Assembly: GCF_014850955.1 (NCBI RefSeq)
Contig: NZ_JACXSS010000001.1
Coordinates: 310,001-374,000 of the forward strand
DNA from: Methylomonas albis
GTDB taxonomy: Bacteria; Pseudomonadota; Gammaproteobacteria; Methylococcales; Methylomonadaceae
Direction of reading: 5' to 3'
DNA: 64,000 nucleotides
Shown here: positions 18,147-27,030 of the stretch, piece after piece
How positions within the stretch are numbered: position 1 is the first letter of the stretch
How the letters are laid out: every line of letters begins with the position of its first letter
The notes under the pieces: model-generated
Seen by the model: the letters and a program-made list of their open reading frames with translations, nothing else
What the model was told of the DNA's origin: nothing
Databases searched by the model: none
Translations under genes and position numbers: made by a program

Positions 18147-18794
18147 ATGGCAAGACCATTAATTCAAATGGCGTTGGACTCACTGGATTTCAACCAAACC
18201 GTTGCGTTGGCAGATCAAGTAGCACCTTATGTCGACATTTTCGAAATCGGCACCCCTTGCATTAAATACAACGGTATCAACCTGGTTAAAGAACTGAGAC
18301 AACGTTTCCCAGACAAGTTGTTGTTGGTTGACTTGAAAACCATGGACGCAGGCGAATACGAAGCCGGTGCTTTCTACGCTGCTGGTGCGGATATCTGCAC
18401 CGTATTGGGCGTATCCGGTTTGGCCACTATCGCCGGCGTTATCAAAGCCGCGAAACAACACGGTGCAGAAACTCAAATCGACTTGATCAATGTTGCCGAC
18501 AAAGCAGATTGCGCTAGAGAGTCCGTCAAATTAGGCGCGCAAATCGTCGGTATTCACACCGGTCTGGATGCTCAAGCAGCTGGCCACACTCCGTTTACCG
18601 ATCTGAACGACATCGCTCGTTTGGGTCTGGGCGTTCGCATCTCTGTTGCCGGCGGTATTAAACAAGCCACTGTGCAACAAGTGGTTGAAGCCGGCGCGAA
18701 CATCATCGTTGTTGGTGCGGCTATCTACGGCGCGCCTTCACCTGCTGAAGCGGCTCGTGAAATCCGTGAACTGGTTGACGCAGCGGCGGTATAA
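18147..18794 (+). CDS. hps: 3-hexulose-6-phosphate synthase
   Basis: The protein of 215 residues is a TIM-barrel enzyme of the OMP-decarboxylase superfamily, with the metal-binding DxKxxD motif as 'LLVDLKTMDAG' (Asp62, Lys64, Asp67). It condenses formaldehyde with ribulose 5-phosphate to hexulose 6-phosphate, the first step of the RuMP cycle. I start at ATG 18147 ('MARPLIQMALDSLDFNQ') with CGGAG upstream; the frame is open to 18090 but that extension is not family-like. phi follows after 3 bases. Codon use differs from the neighbours (many C-ending codons), as expected for very high expression. Confidence 0.95.
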   Translation: MARPLIQMALDSLDFNQTVALADQVAPYVDIFEIGTPCIKYNGINLVKELRQRFPDKLLLVDLKTMDAGEYEAGAFYAAGADICTVLGVSGLATIAGVIKAAKQHGAETQIDLINVADKADCARESVKLGAQIVGIHTGLDAQAAGHTPFTDLNDIARLGLGVRISVAGGIKQATVQQVVEAGANIIVVGAAIYGAPSPAEAAREIRELVDAAAV

Positions 18795-18797
18795 GTC

Positions 18798-19331
18798 ATG
18801 CATCAGCAGTTAATTATTGACAAAATTTCAGGGATTCTGGAAGCGACACCCGATTCGCATGACAAAACTCTGGTCGACATGCTGGATCAAGCCAAGCGCA
18901 TTTTTATATCGGGCGCTGGCCGTTCAAAGCTGGTCGGCAATTTCTTTGCCATGCGTTTGATGCATGGCGGCTATGAGGTTAGCGTTGTTGGTGAAATCGT
19001 TACGCCGAGTATCAAAGCTGGCGATTTGTTGATCATTATCTCTGGCTCTGGCGAGACCGAGCAGCTGATTGCCTTCACTAAAAAGGCTAAAGAAGTCGGC
19101 GCAAAAATTGTGCTGATTTCGGCTAAAGACGATTCAACTATTGGCGACATGGCTGATGTCACTTTGCAAGTTGGCAGATCGGAGCAGTACGGTAAAGTCA
19201 AAGGCATGCCGATGGGTACTGTATTTGAGCTCTCTACCTTGTTTTTCCTGGAGGCGACAATTTCGCATGTAATCCACGATAAAGGTATTGCAGAAGAAGA
19301 AATGAGATCAAGACACGCCAACTTGGAATAA
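18798..19331 (+). CDS. phi: 6-phospho-3-hexuloisomerase
   Basis: The 177-residue SIS-domain protein has 'IFISGAGRSKLVGNFFAMRL' and 'IIISGSGETEQLIAF', the phosphosugar-binding loops of hexuloisomerases (HxlB/RmpB). It converts hexulose 6-phosphate to fructose 6-phosphate, the second RuMP step. The gene lies 3 bases after hps, so they are co-transcribed. A strong terminator follows. Confidence 0.95.
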   Translation: MHQQLIIDKISGILEATPDSHDKTLVDMLDQAKRIFISGAGRSKLVGNFFAMRLMHGGYEVSVVGEIVTPSIKAGDLLIIISGSGETEQLIAFTKKAKEVGAKIVLISAKDDSTIGDMADVTLQVGRSEQYGKVKGMPMGTVFELSTLFFLEATISHVIHDKGIAEEEMRSRHANLE

Positions 19332-19342
19332 CTTAGCGTGTA

Positions 19343-19378
19343 AACCTGTGATCGGAGCAATTCGGTCACAGGTTTTTT
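19343..19378 (+). terminator. Rho-independent terminator after hps-phi
   Basis: AACCTGTGA (19343-19351) pairs with TCACAGGTT (19366-19374), followed by a run of T to 19378. It ends the hps-phi transcript 12 bases after the phi stop, so tkt needs its own promoter or read-through. Confidence 0.85.
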
Positions 19379-19478
19379 ACATTATATTCGGGTGTCAAGG
19401 CGATACCGATTCCAGCAGTCTGAACGAGAGTGTGGTTTTGGTCTTCCTTGTATTTACCAGCCTCAGCCAGAGTGATGT

Positions 19479-19506
19479 TTGAGAAATCGAATGTCGCAAC
19501 TAAAAT
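19479..19506 (+). promoter_or_regulatory. Candidate promoter of tkt
   Basis: TTGAGA (19479-19484) and TAAAAT (19501-19506) are separated by 16 bp, each 5/6 or near to the sigma-70 consensus. The predicted start near 19513 leaves a leader of about 17 nt containing AAGGAG. It sits after the hps-phi terminator, where a new promoter is needed. Confidence 0.4.
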
Positions 19507-19529
19507 AACAAAATAAAAAGGAGACCAAC

Positions 19530-21545
19530 ATGCCTTCGCGCCGAGACTTAGCGAACGCCATCCGCGCACTTAGCATGGACGCCGTACAGAAAGCCAACTC
19601 AGGCCACCCTGGTGCGCCGATGGGGATGGCTGACATCGCAGAAGTATTGTGGAACGATTTTCTGCAACACAACCCCAGTAACCCTAAATGGCCCAACCGC
19701 GACCGCTTCATCCTGTCCAACGGTCATGGTTCCATGCTGATTTATTCCTTGCTGCATTTGGCCGGCTACAATCTGCCTATTGAAGAACTGCAACAGTTCC
19801 GCCAACTGCACTCGCAAACCCCAGGCCACCCTGAATACGGCTACACCGACGGTGTCGAAACCACCACCGGTCCCCTGGGACAAGGCATCACCAATGCCGT
19901 GGGTTTCGCCTTGGCGGAACGTACTCTGGCCGGCCAATTCAACCGTCCCGGCCACGACATCGTCGACCACCATACCTACGTCTTCCTGGGTGACGGTTGC
20001 TTGATGGAAGGTATTTCTCACGAAGCCTGCTCATTGGCCGGCTCCATGAAACTGGGCAAACTGATCGCCTTCTACGACGACAACAACATCTCTATCGATG
20101 GTGAAGTGCGTGGTCACGGCAATGTCAGTGGTTGGTTCCTGGACGACACCCCAAAACGTTTCGAAGCCTATGGCTGGCACGTCATTCCTAAAGTGGATGG
20201 CCACGACGCCGAGGCAGTGAAAGCCGCTATCGAAGCCGCCAAAAAAGTCACCGACAAACCGACCATCATCTGCTGCCAAACCACCATCGGCTTCGGTTCG
20301 CCGAACAAACAAGGCAAAGAAGAATGCCACGGTGCCGCCTTGGGCGAAGCGGAAATTGCACTCACCCGTGAAAACCTGGGTTGGCCGCATGCCCCGTTCG
20401 AGATTCCTGCCGACATCAAAGCCGGTTGGGATGGCAATGCCAAAGGTGCCAAACTCGAAAGCGACTGGAACGCCAAATTCGCGGCTTACCAGGCTGCACA
20501 TCCGGCACTGGCTGCCGAATTTGACCGTCGCGTCGTCAAAGGCCAACTGCCTGCCGACTGGGCCGAAAAATCCAACGCCTTCATCGCAGAGGTCAATGCC
20601 AAAGGCGAAACCATCGCCAGCCGCAAAGCCTCACAAAACACCCTGAACGGCTTTGGCCCCTTGCTGCCGGAACTGCTGGGCGGCTCCGCCGACTTGGCTG
20701 GCTCCAACCTGACCCTGTGGTCCGGTTGCAAAGACGTCAACGCCGCCGGACACGATGGCAACTACATCTACTACGGTGTGCGTGAATTCGGCATGTCCGC
20801 CATCATGAACGGCCTTGTTTTGCACGGCGGCTTCAAACCCTACGGCGCCACCTTCCTGATGTTCAGCGAATACGCCCGTAACGCCCTGCGCATGGCCGCA
20901 TTGATGAAAATCCCGACCATCTTCGTCTACACCCACGACTCAATCGGCCTAGGCGAAGACGGCCCGACCCACCAACCCGTCGAACAAACCGCCACCCTGC
21001 GCATGATCCCCAACATGCAAGTCTGGCGTCCGTGCGATGCAGTGGAATCGGCCGTGAGCTGGAAAGCTGCCATCGAACGTCAAGACGGCCCCAGCACCCT
21101 GATCTTCTCCCGTCAAAACCTGCCGCACGTGGCTCGCAGCCAAGCGCAGATTGACGCGATCAGCCGAGGTGGCTACATCCTGAAAGACAGTGACGGCGCA
21201 CCGGAAGCGATCATCATCGCCACCGGCTCCGAAGTCGAATTGGCGATCAAAGCTGCCGAAGCGCTCACCGCGAAAGGCAAAAAAATCCGCGTGGTTTCCC
21301 TGCCGTCGACCAACGTCTTCGAAGCCCAAGAGCAAGCCTACAAAGACAGCGTGTTGCCGCCTAGCGTGACCAAGCGTGTCGTGGTAGAAGCGGGTGTGAC
21401 CGACAGCTGGTGGAAATATGCCGGCAGCGCGGGTAGAGTCATAGGATTGGACCGTTTCGGCGAATCGGCCCCGGCAGGTCAACTCTTCAAAGAGTTCGGC
21501 TTCACCGTGGACAATGTCGTCGCTAATGTGGAAGCCGTTCTTTAA
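19530..21545 (+). CDS. tkt: Transketolase
   Basis: The 671-residue protein has the family start '[20 protein letters not shown]' and '[17 protein letters not shown]', the thiamine-diphosphate motif beginning '[15 protein letters not shown]' and ending with NN at '[10 protein letters not shown]', and the pyrimidine domain '[19 protein letters not shown]'. It moves two-carbon units between sugar phosphates and regenerates the formaldehyde acceptor in the RuMP cycle. AAGGAG precedes the ATG. Codon use is strongly biased to C-ending codons, which also creates long antisense open frames here that are not genes. Confidence 0.96.
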   Translation: MPSRRDLANAIRALSMDAVQKANSGHPGAPMGMADIAEVLWNDFLQHNPSNPKWPNRDRFILSNGHGSMLIYSLLHLAGYNLPIEELQQFRQLHSQTPGHPEYGYTDGVETTTGPLGQGITNAVGFALAERTLAGQFNRPGHDIVDHHTYVFLGDGCLMEGISHEACSLAGSMKLGKLIAFYDDNNISIDGEVRGHGNVSGWFLDDTPKRFEAYGWHVIPKVDGHDAEAVKAAIEAAKKVTDKPTIICCQTTIGFGSPNKQGKEECHGAALGEAEIALTRENLGWPHAPFEIPADIKAGWDGNAKGAKLESDWNAKFAAYQAAHPALAAEFDRRVVKGQLPADWAEKSNAFIAEVNAKGETIASRKASQNTLNGFGPLLPELLGGSADLAGSNLTLWSGCKDVNAAGHDGNYIYYGVREFGMSAIMNGLVLHGGFKPYGATFLMFSEYARNALRMAALMKIPTIFVYTHDSIGLGEDGPTHQPVEQTATLRMIPNMQVWRPCDAVESAVSWKAAIERQDGPSTLIFSRQNLPHVARSQAQIDAISRGGYILKDSDGAPEAIIIATGSEVELAIKAAEALTAKGKKIRVVSLPSTNVFEAQEQAYKDSVLPPSVTKRVVVEAGVTDSWWKYAGSAGRVIGLDRFGESAPAGQLFKEFGFTVDNVVANVEAVL

Positions 21546-21617
21546 TTTTGTAAACATTAGGTGAGGCTTGGATTGAATGATCGAGGCCTCACGTTTCTAA
21601 CAGCATAGGTGATAGAC

Positions 21618-22292
21618 GTGAAAAGAAATGAATTAACGAAAGGCGTGATGGCAGCTCTACTGCTGACCAGTTCCTTAGCTATGGCGGGAGCGGATTATCC
21701 GGCGGCCGATTATCAGCCAAAGGTGCTTTATTCCAATCCTGAATATAACGACACTAAAGCTGCACCAGCTGCAGCGCCCGTGGCAAAACCGGCTGCAAAA
21801 GAAGTTGAAGCCGACCCAGCGTTTCCGGCAACTAATTTCCAACCTAAGGTGCTGTATAGCGATGCCGATTACAAGCACAGCGCAGCAGCGCCAAGTGCGG
21901 ATCAAGCGTCAAAATCATCCGCCTCTGCAACTTCCGCAGAAGCAGCTGTAGACGTTATACAAACAGAAAAAGCCGCTTCTTCTGATTTTTCCTATATTGG
22001 CTTGGCGCTGTTGGCAGTAGCTGGATTTTTTATCTACAATAAAAAATCGCCTAAAAAAGCCAAAGCTTCCTCAGCAGATGCTTACCTAGCGGTATCTGGT
22101 GCAACTGGTGTGGAAAAATATCTGGAAAAAATGGGCGCGAACAAAACCGGTGTTGCTAAATATTTGGAAAAGCAAGACTCCAATCCTGCAACAGGTGTTG
22201 CTAAATACATGGCAAAACAAATCGTAAGAGACAGAGAAGCGGCAGCTGCGAAAGCGACTGGCGTGGAAAAGTATTTGCGCGATAAAGGTTAA
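21618..22292 (+). CDS. Unrecognised membrane-anchored protein with TGVxKYL repeats, inside the RuMP cluster
   Basis: I do not recognise a named family. The protein of 224 residues (GTG start at 21618 with AGGTGA five bases before; an in-frame GTG at 21609 is less likely) has a signal peptide ending near AMAGA. Two similar segments follow: 'ADYPAADYQPKVLYSNPEY' (residues 25-43) and the one at 65-85 with 'FPATNFQPKVLYSDADY'. After an Ala/Ser-rich linker comes one membrane segment (about 126-140, then NKKSPKKAK). By the positive-inside rule the tail is cytosolic. It holds four repeats: TGVEKYLEK (163), TGVAKYLEK (177), TGVAKYMAK (192) and TGVEKYLRD (214). It lies between tkt and tal, co-directional. 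A tethering or scaffold role is only a guess from the layout. Confidence 0.75.
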   Translation: MKRNELTKGVMAALLLTSSLAMAGADYPAADYQPKVLYSNPEYNDTKAAPAAAPVAKPAAKEVEADPAFPATNFQPKVLYSDADYKHSAAAPSADQASKSSASATSAEAAVDVIQTEKAASSDFSYIGLALLAVAGFFIYNKKSPKKAKASSADAYLAVSGATGVEKYLEKMGANKTGVAKYLEKQDSNPATGVAKYMAKQIVRDREAAAAKATGVEKYLRDKG

Positions 22293-22365
22293 TAACATCT
22301 GATTTCTGATGCTGATCGCTGGAACTTAAGGGTTAAGCATTAACTCTCACCCGGCAGATTCAAGC

Positions 22366-22428
22366 AATCGCCACTTCGTATGTTTTAAAGCGTGCTTTTC
22401 GGCTTTGAATATATGCCAAGTGGCGATT
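22366..22428. other. 63-nt near-continuous hairpin upstream of tal
   Basis: AATCGCCACTT (22366-22376) pairs perfectly with AAGTGGCGATT (22418-22428). Inside, GTAT can pair with ATAT and TTTTAAAGC with GCTTTGAA (with wobble), leaving a small loop. The sequence lies in the 284-base gap between the KYL-repeat gene and tal. It could be a leader structure, a processing site or a small mobile-repeat remnant. No T run follows, so it is not a standard terminator on the plus strand. Confidence 0.5.
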
Positions 22429-22576
22429 CAGTCTGGTCAATCTAACTAAAAATTGAGTTTCATCACCAGGGACTCTTTTGCAATCAATCTCCTGCAAGAA
22501 TTGCTGAACATCATTTGCTTGTAAAGCTCGGTTCAAACAAGGGGGAAAAATTAATAACAAATCTGAGGATAATCCT

Positions 22577-23563
22577 ATGGCAAAAAATTTACTAGAACAA
22601 CTCCGTGAAGTGACTGTCGTTGTTGCCGATACCGGCGATATTCAAGCGATCGAAACATTTAAACCGCGCGATGCAACCACTAATCCCTCTTTAATTACCG
22701 CAGCTGCGCAAATGCCGCAATACCAAGGTATTGTTGATGACACTTTGAAAGGTGCGCGCGCAACTTTAGGTGTAGCTGCATCCGCAGCGGAAGTTGTAAC
22801 GCTGGCGTTTGATCGCTTGGCTGTATCTTTCGGTTTGAAAATTTTGGAAATTATTGAAGGCCGTGTATCAACAGAAGTTGATGCCCGTTTGTCTTACGAT
22901 ACCGAAGGCACCATTGCTAAAGGCCGTGATCTGATCAAACAATATGAAGCTGCTGGAATTACCAAAGAGCGCGTACTGATCAAAATCGCTGCAACATGGG
23001 AAGGTATCCAAGCTGCTGCTGTGTTGGAAAAAGAAGGCATTCACACCAACCTGACCTTGTTGTTCGGCTTGCATCAAGCAATCGCCTGCGCGGAAAACGG
23101 CATTACGCTAATTTCGCCATTCGTTGGTCGTATTCTGGATTGGTACAAAAAAGACAGCGGCCGCGATTCCTATGCGCCTACTGAAGATCCAGGCGTATTG
23201 TCAGTAACTGAAATCTACAACTACTACAAAAAATTCGGTTACAAAACCGAAGTAATGGGTGCAAGCTTCAGAAACCTCGGTGAAATCACCGAATTGGCGG
23301 GTAGTGATCTGTTAACTATTGCTCCATCGTTATTGGCTGAATTGCAATCCGTTGAAGGCGATCTGCCGCGTAAATTGGATCCAGCTAATGCAGCGACAGC
23401 TACGATCGAAAAAATCACTGTCGACAAAGCGACTTTTGATCGTATGCACGAAGAAAATCGCATGGCAAAAGAAAAATTGGCGGAAGGTATCGACGGTTTT
23501 GCTAAAGCGTTGGAAGCCTTGGAAAAGTTGTTGTCAGAGCGTTTGGCTAGTTTGGAAGCTTAA
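22577..23563 (+). CDS. tal: Transaldolase
   Basis: The 328-residue protein is of the TalB type: '[20 protein letters not shown]' then 'TTNPSLI', '[18 protein letters not shown]', the Schiff-base Lys136 in '[15 protein letters not shown]', and '[16 protein letters not shown]'. It moves a dihydroxyacetone unit between sugar phosphates in the RuMP regeneration phase. GAGGA stands 8 bases before the ATG. The C-terminus 'SERLASLEA' is slightly longer than in E. coli TalB. Confidence 0.96.
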   Translation: MAKNLLEQLREVTVVVADTGDIQAIETFKPRDATTNPSLITAAAQMPQYQGIVDDTLKGARATLGVAASAAEVVTLAFDRLAVSFGLKILEIIEGRVSTEVDARLSYDTEGTIAKGRDLIKQYEAAGITKERVLIKIAATWEGIQAAAVLEKEGIHTNLTLLFGLHQAIACAENGITLISPFVGRILDWYKKDSGRDSYAPTEDPGVLSVTEIYNYYKKFGYKTEVMGASFRNLGEITELAGSDLLTIAPSLLAELQSVEGDLPRKLDPANAATATIEKITVDKATFDRMHEENRMAKEKLAEGIDGFAKALEALEKLLSERLASLEA

Positions 23564-23570
23564 AAAGATA

Positions 23571-23599
23571 GCTGGCAGCGATTTTTTGTCGTTGCCAGC
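23571..23599 (+). other. Stem-loop between tal and fba
   Basis: GCTGGCAGCGA (23571-23581) pairs with TCGTTGCCAGC (23589-23599) with one wobble, 7 bases after the tal stop. The T run is in the loop and not after the stem, so it is more likely a transcript-stabilising or processing stem than a terminator. It may set different mRNA levels for tal and fba. Confidence 0.5.
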
Positions 23600-23666
23600 G
23601 TTCCATTACGAATTTCTCGGGTTGCGTGTTTATTGAGTAATCCGATTCATAAGCAGGATTTATGGC

Positions 23667-24746
23667 ATGTCTCAGAAAATATTAGATGTTGTTAAGCCCG
23701 GTGTCGTAACCGGTGAAGATGTACAAAAAGTCTTTGCAATTTGCAAAGAAAATAAATTTGCGCTACCTGCTGTGAATGTGATCAGCACCGATACCATTAA
23801 CTCGGTATTGGAAGCGGCTGCAAAAGCCAAATCGCCTGTGGTTATTCAGTTTTCCAATGGTGGCGCGGCATTTGTTGCTGGTAAGGGGCTGAAGCTCGAA
23901 GGTCAAGGCTGCTCCATCGTTGGCGCAATTTCCGGTGCCCACCATGTTCATGCTCTGGCGGAACATTACGGCGTGCCTGTTATTTTGCATACCGACCATG
24001 CTGCGAAAAAATTGCTTCCATGGATAGACGGTATGTTGGATGCGGGTGAAAAACACTTTGCTGCGACTGGTAAACCATTGTTTAGCTCGCACATGTTGGA
24101 TTTGTCCGAAGAAAGTTTGGAAGAAAACATCGAAATCTGCGGTAAATACCTGGAGCGTATGTCCAAAATGGGCATGACGCTGGAAATCGAATTGGGCTGC
24201 ACCGGCGGTGAAGAAGACGGCGTCGACAACAGCGGTATGGATCACTCTGCTCTGTATACCCAACCAGAAGATGTTGCTTATGCTTATGAACAACTGAGCA
24301 AAAGCAGTCACAGATTCACTATTGCTGCGTCATTCGGTAATGTCCATGGCGTTTACTCTCCAGGTAACGTTAAACTGACGCCCACTATTCTGGCTAACTC
24401 GCAAAAGTACGTTTCGGAAAAATTCGGTTTGCCGCAAAACTCATTGAACTTCGTGTTCCATGGCGGCTCGGGTTCTTCTGCAGCAGAGATTAAAGAGTCT
24501 ATCAGCTACGGCGTCATTAAAATGAACATCGATACCGACACCCAATGGGCCTCCTGGGCTGGTGTGATGGAGTTTTACAAGAAAAACGAAGCTTATTTGC
24601 AAGGCCAAATCGGGAATCCGGAAGGTGCCGATAAACCGAACAAAAAATACTATGATCCACGTGTTTGGCAACGTGCCGGTCAAGTTGGTATGGTGACTCG
24701 TTTAGAGCAAGCGTTCCAAGAGTTAAACGCTGTTAACTCGCTGTAA
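23667..24746 (+). CDS. fba: Class II fructose-bisphosphate aldolase
   Basis: The 359-residue protein is a FbaA-type zinc aldolase: 'VIQFSNGGAAFVAGKG', the metal-binding 'VILHTDHAAKK', 'LEIELGCTGGEEDGVDN' and 'FVFHGGSGSSAAEIKESI'. It cleaves fructose 1,6-bisphosphate to the two triose phosphates; in methanotrophs such enzymes can also act on sedoheptulose bisphosphate, which the sequence cannot settle. It closes the RuMP cluster and is followed by a terminator. Confidence 0.95.
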   Translation: MSQKILDVVKPGVVTGEDVQKVFAICKENKFALPAVNVISTDTINSVLEAAAKAKSPVVIQFSNGGAAFVAGKGLKLEGQGCSIVGAISGAHHVHALAEHYGVPVILHTDHAAKKLLPWIDGMLDAGEKHFAATGKPLFSSHMLDLSEESLEENIEICGKYLERMSKMGMTLEIELGCTGGEEDGVDNSGMDHSALYTQPEDVAYAYEQLSKSSHRFTIAASFGNVHGVYSPGNVKLTPTILANSQKYVSEKFGLPQNSLNFVFHGGSGSSAAEIKESISYGVIKMNIDTDTQWASWAGVMEFYKKNEAYLQGQIGNPEGADKPNKKYYDPRVWQRAGQVGMVTRLEQAFQELNAVNSL

Positions 24747-24759
24747 TACTGTGATAAAG

Positions 24760-24792
24760 CTGCAAGGGCCGCTAGGCCCTTGCAGTCCTTTC
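24760..24792 (+). terminator. Terminator after fba
   Basis: CTGCAAGGGCC (24760-24770) and GGCCCTTGCAG (24775-24785) form a perfect 11-bp stem with a 4-base loop, followed by TCCTTTCT. It separates the RuMP cluster from the flagellar operon. Confidence 0.85.
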
Positions 24793-24991
24793 TGTAAAGT
24801 GTTTGCAATCTGAGTCAAAAGATTGACTTAAGAGCTACAATCCCTCTAGGTATTTTTTGAATACCTGAACTCCGCTTTTTTGCCTAACTGCTTTCAAGTG
24901 ACGGCTATACTGTTATTCTAAAACGATGTTTTTTCTTGTATGATCGAACCCAGCTGTTTTTAGGCCAGCTGTCGGATTGGACGTAAATATT

Positions 24992-25008
24992 TTGGCGCGT
25001 GTTGTGCT
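24992..25008 (+). promoter_or_regulatory. Candidate sigma-54 promoter of the fliL motility operon
   Basis: TTGGCGCGTGTTGTGCT fits the -24/-12 pattern: GG and GC are exactly 10 bases apart and only a few positions differ from TTGGCAC-N5-TTGCW. Transcription would begin about 12 bases downstream, just ahead of the AGGTGG ribosome-binding site of fliL. In polar flagellates of the Pseudomonas type, fliL-class operons are driven by RpoN with FleQ. Confidence 0.5.
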
Positions 25009-25029
25009 TTAAAAATCAAAAGGTGGAAA

Positions 25030-25578
25030 ATGGCAGAAGCCCAAGGGAAAGACGAAGGTAAGAAGTCTTCCAAAAAGATGATCGTAATCATTGTTGCGGT
25101 TGTGCTGGTTTTGGCGGGTGCGGGAGGTGGGGCTTATTTTTTTATGAATAAGCCAGCCGACGCGGAGCATAAGGAAGGAGGCGATGCCAAGCATGGGAAG
25201 GAAGAGCACAAGGAGGAAGCTGCACACGAAGAAGATGCCGACCACGAAAAAGTCGCTGAGCCTGATATTTATTACGACTTACCGGCGCCGTTACTGGTCA
25301 ATTTTCCCGCTGGCTCGGGTGCCAAAGTTATCAGAATATCCTTGACGATACTGACGCAAGGTGAGGCGAGCGTAGCTGCAATGAAAAAACATGAGCCCAT
25401 GATACGTAATAATTTATTGATGGCCATCAGTGCGATTGGTGCGGAGAAAGCGAAAACCTTGGCAGGAAAGCAAGAACTAAAAGCCATGATGCAGGCAGAA
25501 ATTGGCAAGGTTTTGGAAAAAATGGCCGGTAAAAATACCGTTAAAGATGTGTATTTCACTGAATTTGTAATGCAATAA
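25030..25578 (+). CDS. fliL: Flagellar basal-body-associated protein FliL
   Basis: The 182-residue protein has one N-terminal membrane segment (about 17-38), a His/Glu/Lys-rich linker (about 45-75) and the periplasmic FliL domain with 'YYDLPAPLLVNFP' and a C-terminus 'VKDVYFTEFVMQ' typical of the family. FliL surrounds the stator and supports torque. The charged linker is longer than in E. coli FliL. It is the first gene of the motility operon; fliM begins directly after its stop codon. Confidence 0.93.
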   Translation: MAEAQGKDEGKKSSKKMIVIIVAVVLVLAGAGGGAYFFMNKPADAEHKEGGDAKHGKEEHKEEAAHEEDADHEKVAEPDIYYDLPAPLLVNFPAGSGAKVIRISLTILTQGEASVAAMKKHEPMIRNNLLMAISAIGAEKAKTLAGKQELKAMMQAEIGKVLEKMAGKNTVKDVYFTEFVMQ

Positions 25579-26559
25579 ATGTCAACCGCCGATCTATTAT
25601 CACAAGACGAAATTGATGCGCTACTGCATGGCGTGGACGACGGCGACGTCGATACAGGGGATGACGACGAATATAGTCGAGGCTCGGCTAGAAGCTATGA
25701 CTTTAATAGTCAGGAACGGATTGTTCGCGGGCGGATGCCCACCCTGGAAATGGTTAACGAGCGCTTTGCTCGTCATTTTCGGATTGCTTTATTTAATTTT
25801 TTAAGGCGTGCTGCGGAAATCTCTGTTTCCGGGATTCAGGTGCAGAAGTTTTCCGAATTTATTCAAGGCTTATTCGTGCCGACTAATTTGAATGTCATTC
25901 GGATGTCGCCATTACGCGGACGAGCACTAATCGTGATGGAGCCACGTTTGGTTTTTACCGCAGTAGATAATTTTTTCGGTGGCGGCGGCCAATTTTACAA
26001 CAAGGTTGAAGGTCGGGAATTTACACCGACAGAAATGCGCATTATTCGGCTGATTATCGACATGATCTTCAAAGATCTGGCCGAAGCCTGGAAACCGGTG
26101 ATGGATATTGATTTTGAATACATCAATTCAGAAGTCAACCCGCAGTTTGCCAACATCGTCAGTCCATCCGAAATTGTGGTGATTTCCACTATCCATGTGG
26201 AACTGGAAGGCGGCGGCGGCGATATTAATATCGCTATGCCTTATTCCATGATTGAGCCCATTAGAGAGCTCCTGGATGCGGTGACCAGTGATCGCGGTGA
26301 AGTCGATGGTCGCTGGCAAGACGCGTTACGGGTTGAAATTATGCGTAGCGAAGTGATAGTTAACAGTAAGCTGATAGAAAAAGAAATGTCTATCAGCGAA
26401 GTCATTGAACTAAAGAAAGGCGATGTAATTCCTATAGAAATGCCGGACACGGTATTGTTGGAAGTTGAAAATGTGCCGGTTTTTCGGGGCAAGTTGGGGC
26501 TTTCCGATGGTAACTACGCCATCGAAATTACAGAAAAAATGACGCTGGATAATATTTAA
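25579..26559 (+). CDS. fliM: Flagellar motor switch protein FliM
   Basis: The 326-residue protein begins with the CheY-P-binding peptide 'LLSQDEIDALLHGV', followed by the CheC-like middle domain with the 'GGGGQFYNKVEGREFTPTEM' region and a C-terminal SpoA domain. FliM forms the C-ring and receives the CheY signal for switching. No intergenic gap separates it from fliL. Confidence 0.96.
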   Translation: MSTADLLSQDEIDALLHGVDDGDVDTGDDDEYSRGSARSYDFNSQERIVRGRMPTLEMVNERFARHFRIALFNFLRRAAEISVSGIQVQKFSEFIQGLFVPTNLNVIRMSPLRGRALIVMEPRLVFTAVDNFFGGGGQFYNKVEGREFTPTEMRIIRLIIDMIFKDLAEAWKPVMDIDFEYINSEVNPQFANIVSPSEIVVISTIHVELEGGGGDINIAMPYSMIEPIRELLDAVTSDRGEVDGRWQDALRVEIMRSEVIVNSKLIEKEMSISEVIELKKGDVIPIEMPDTVLLEVENVPVFRGKLGLSDGNYAIEITEKMTLDNI

Positions 26560-26577
26560 CAGCAGGGAAGGTTAAGC

Positions 26578-27030
26578 ATGAGTGAAAACGACGATATCGG
26601 CGACGATTGGGCTGCAGCAATGAACGAACAGGCTGATGCTGAAGCCGATTGGGGGGACGCGTTAAAAGAACAGGCAAATGCCACCAAAGGTTCTTCGCAA
26701 GGTTTTGCTGCTGCGGAGTTTCCGGAGTTTAACGACCAAAAGTCCAAAAATAGCGGCCCCAGCAGCGATGAAGTTAAGCTGGACGTGATTCTAGATGTGC
26801 CGGTAACAGTGTCGCTGGAGATCGGCCGAACCAAAATTAATATCCGAAATTTGTTGCAGCTAAACCAGGGCTCGGTGGTGGAACTGGATCGTTTTGCGGG
26901 TGAACCCATGGACGTTTTGGTAAACGGTACTTTAGTCGCTCACGGTGAAGTAGTGGTGGTCAACGACAAGTTTGGTATTCGGCTGACCGACATTATCAGT
27001 CCGTCGGAACGGGTGAGAAAGCTCGGCTGA
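26578..27030 (+). CDS. fliN: Flagellar motor switch protein FliN
   Basis: The 150-residue protein has a variable acidic N-terminus with 'WAAAMNEQADAEADWGDALK' and the SpoA domain 'DVILDVPVTVSLEIGRTKIN' to 'FGIRLTDIISPSERVRKLG'. It is the lowest C-ring component and works with FliM. It overlaps fliO by one base (TGATG). Confidence 0.96.
   Translation: MSENDDIGDDWAAAMNEQADAEADWGDALKEQANATKGSSQGFAAAEFPEFNDQKSKNSGPSSDEVKLDVILDVPVTVSLEIGRTKINIRNLLQLNQGSVVELDRFAGEPMDVLVNGTLVAHGEVVVVNDKFGIRLTDIISPSERVRKLG

Noticed and set aside
19366-19569. A 67-codon minus-strand open frame in the phi-tkt gap
   Set aside because: Part of it overlaps the phi terminator and the start of tkt. The translation looks protein-like in the middle but has no start signal; it may at best be a relic.
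20031-21557. Long minus-strand open frames (171 and 202 codons) opposite tkt
   Set aside because: They lie wholly inside a strongly C-biased transketolase gene, whose codon use removes antisense stops. They have no ribosome-binding sites and no recognisable motifs.
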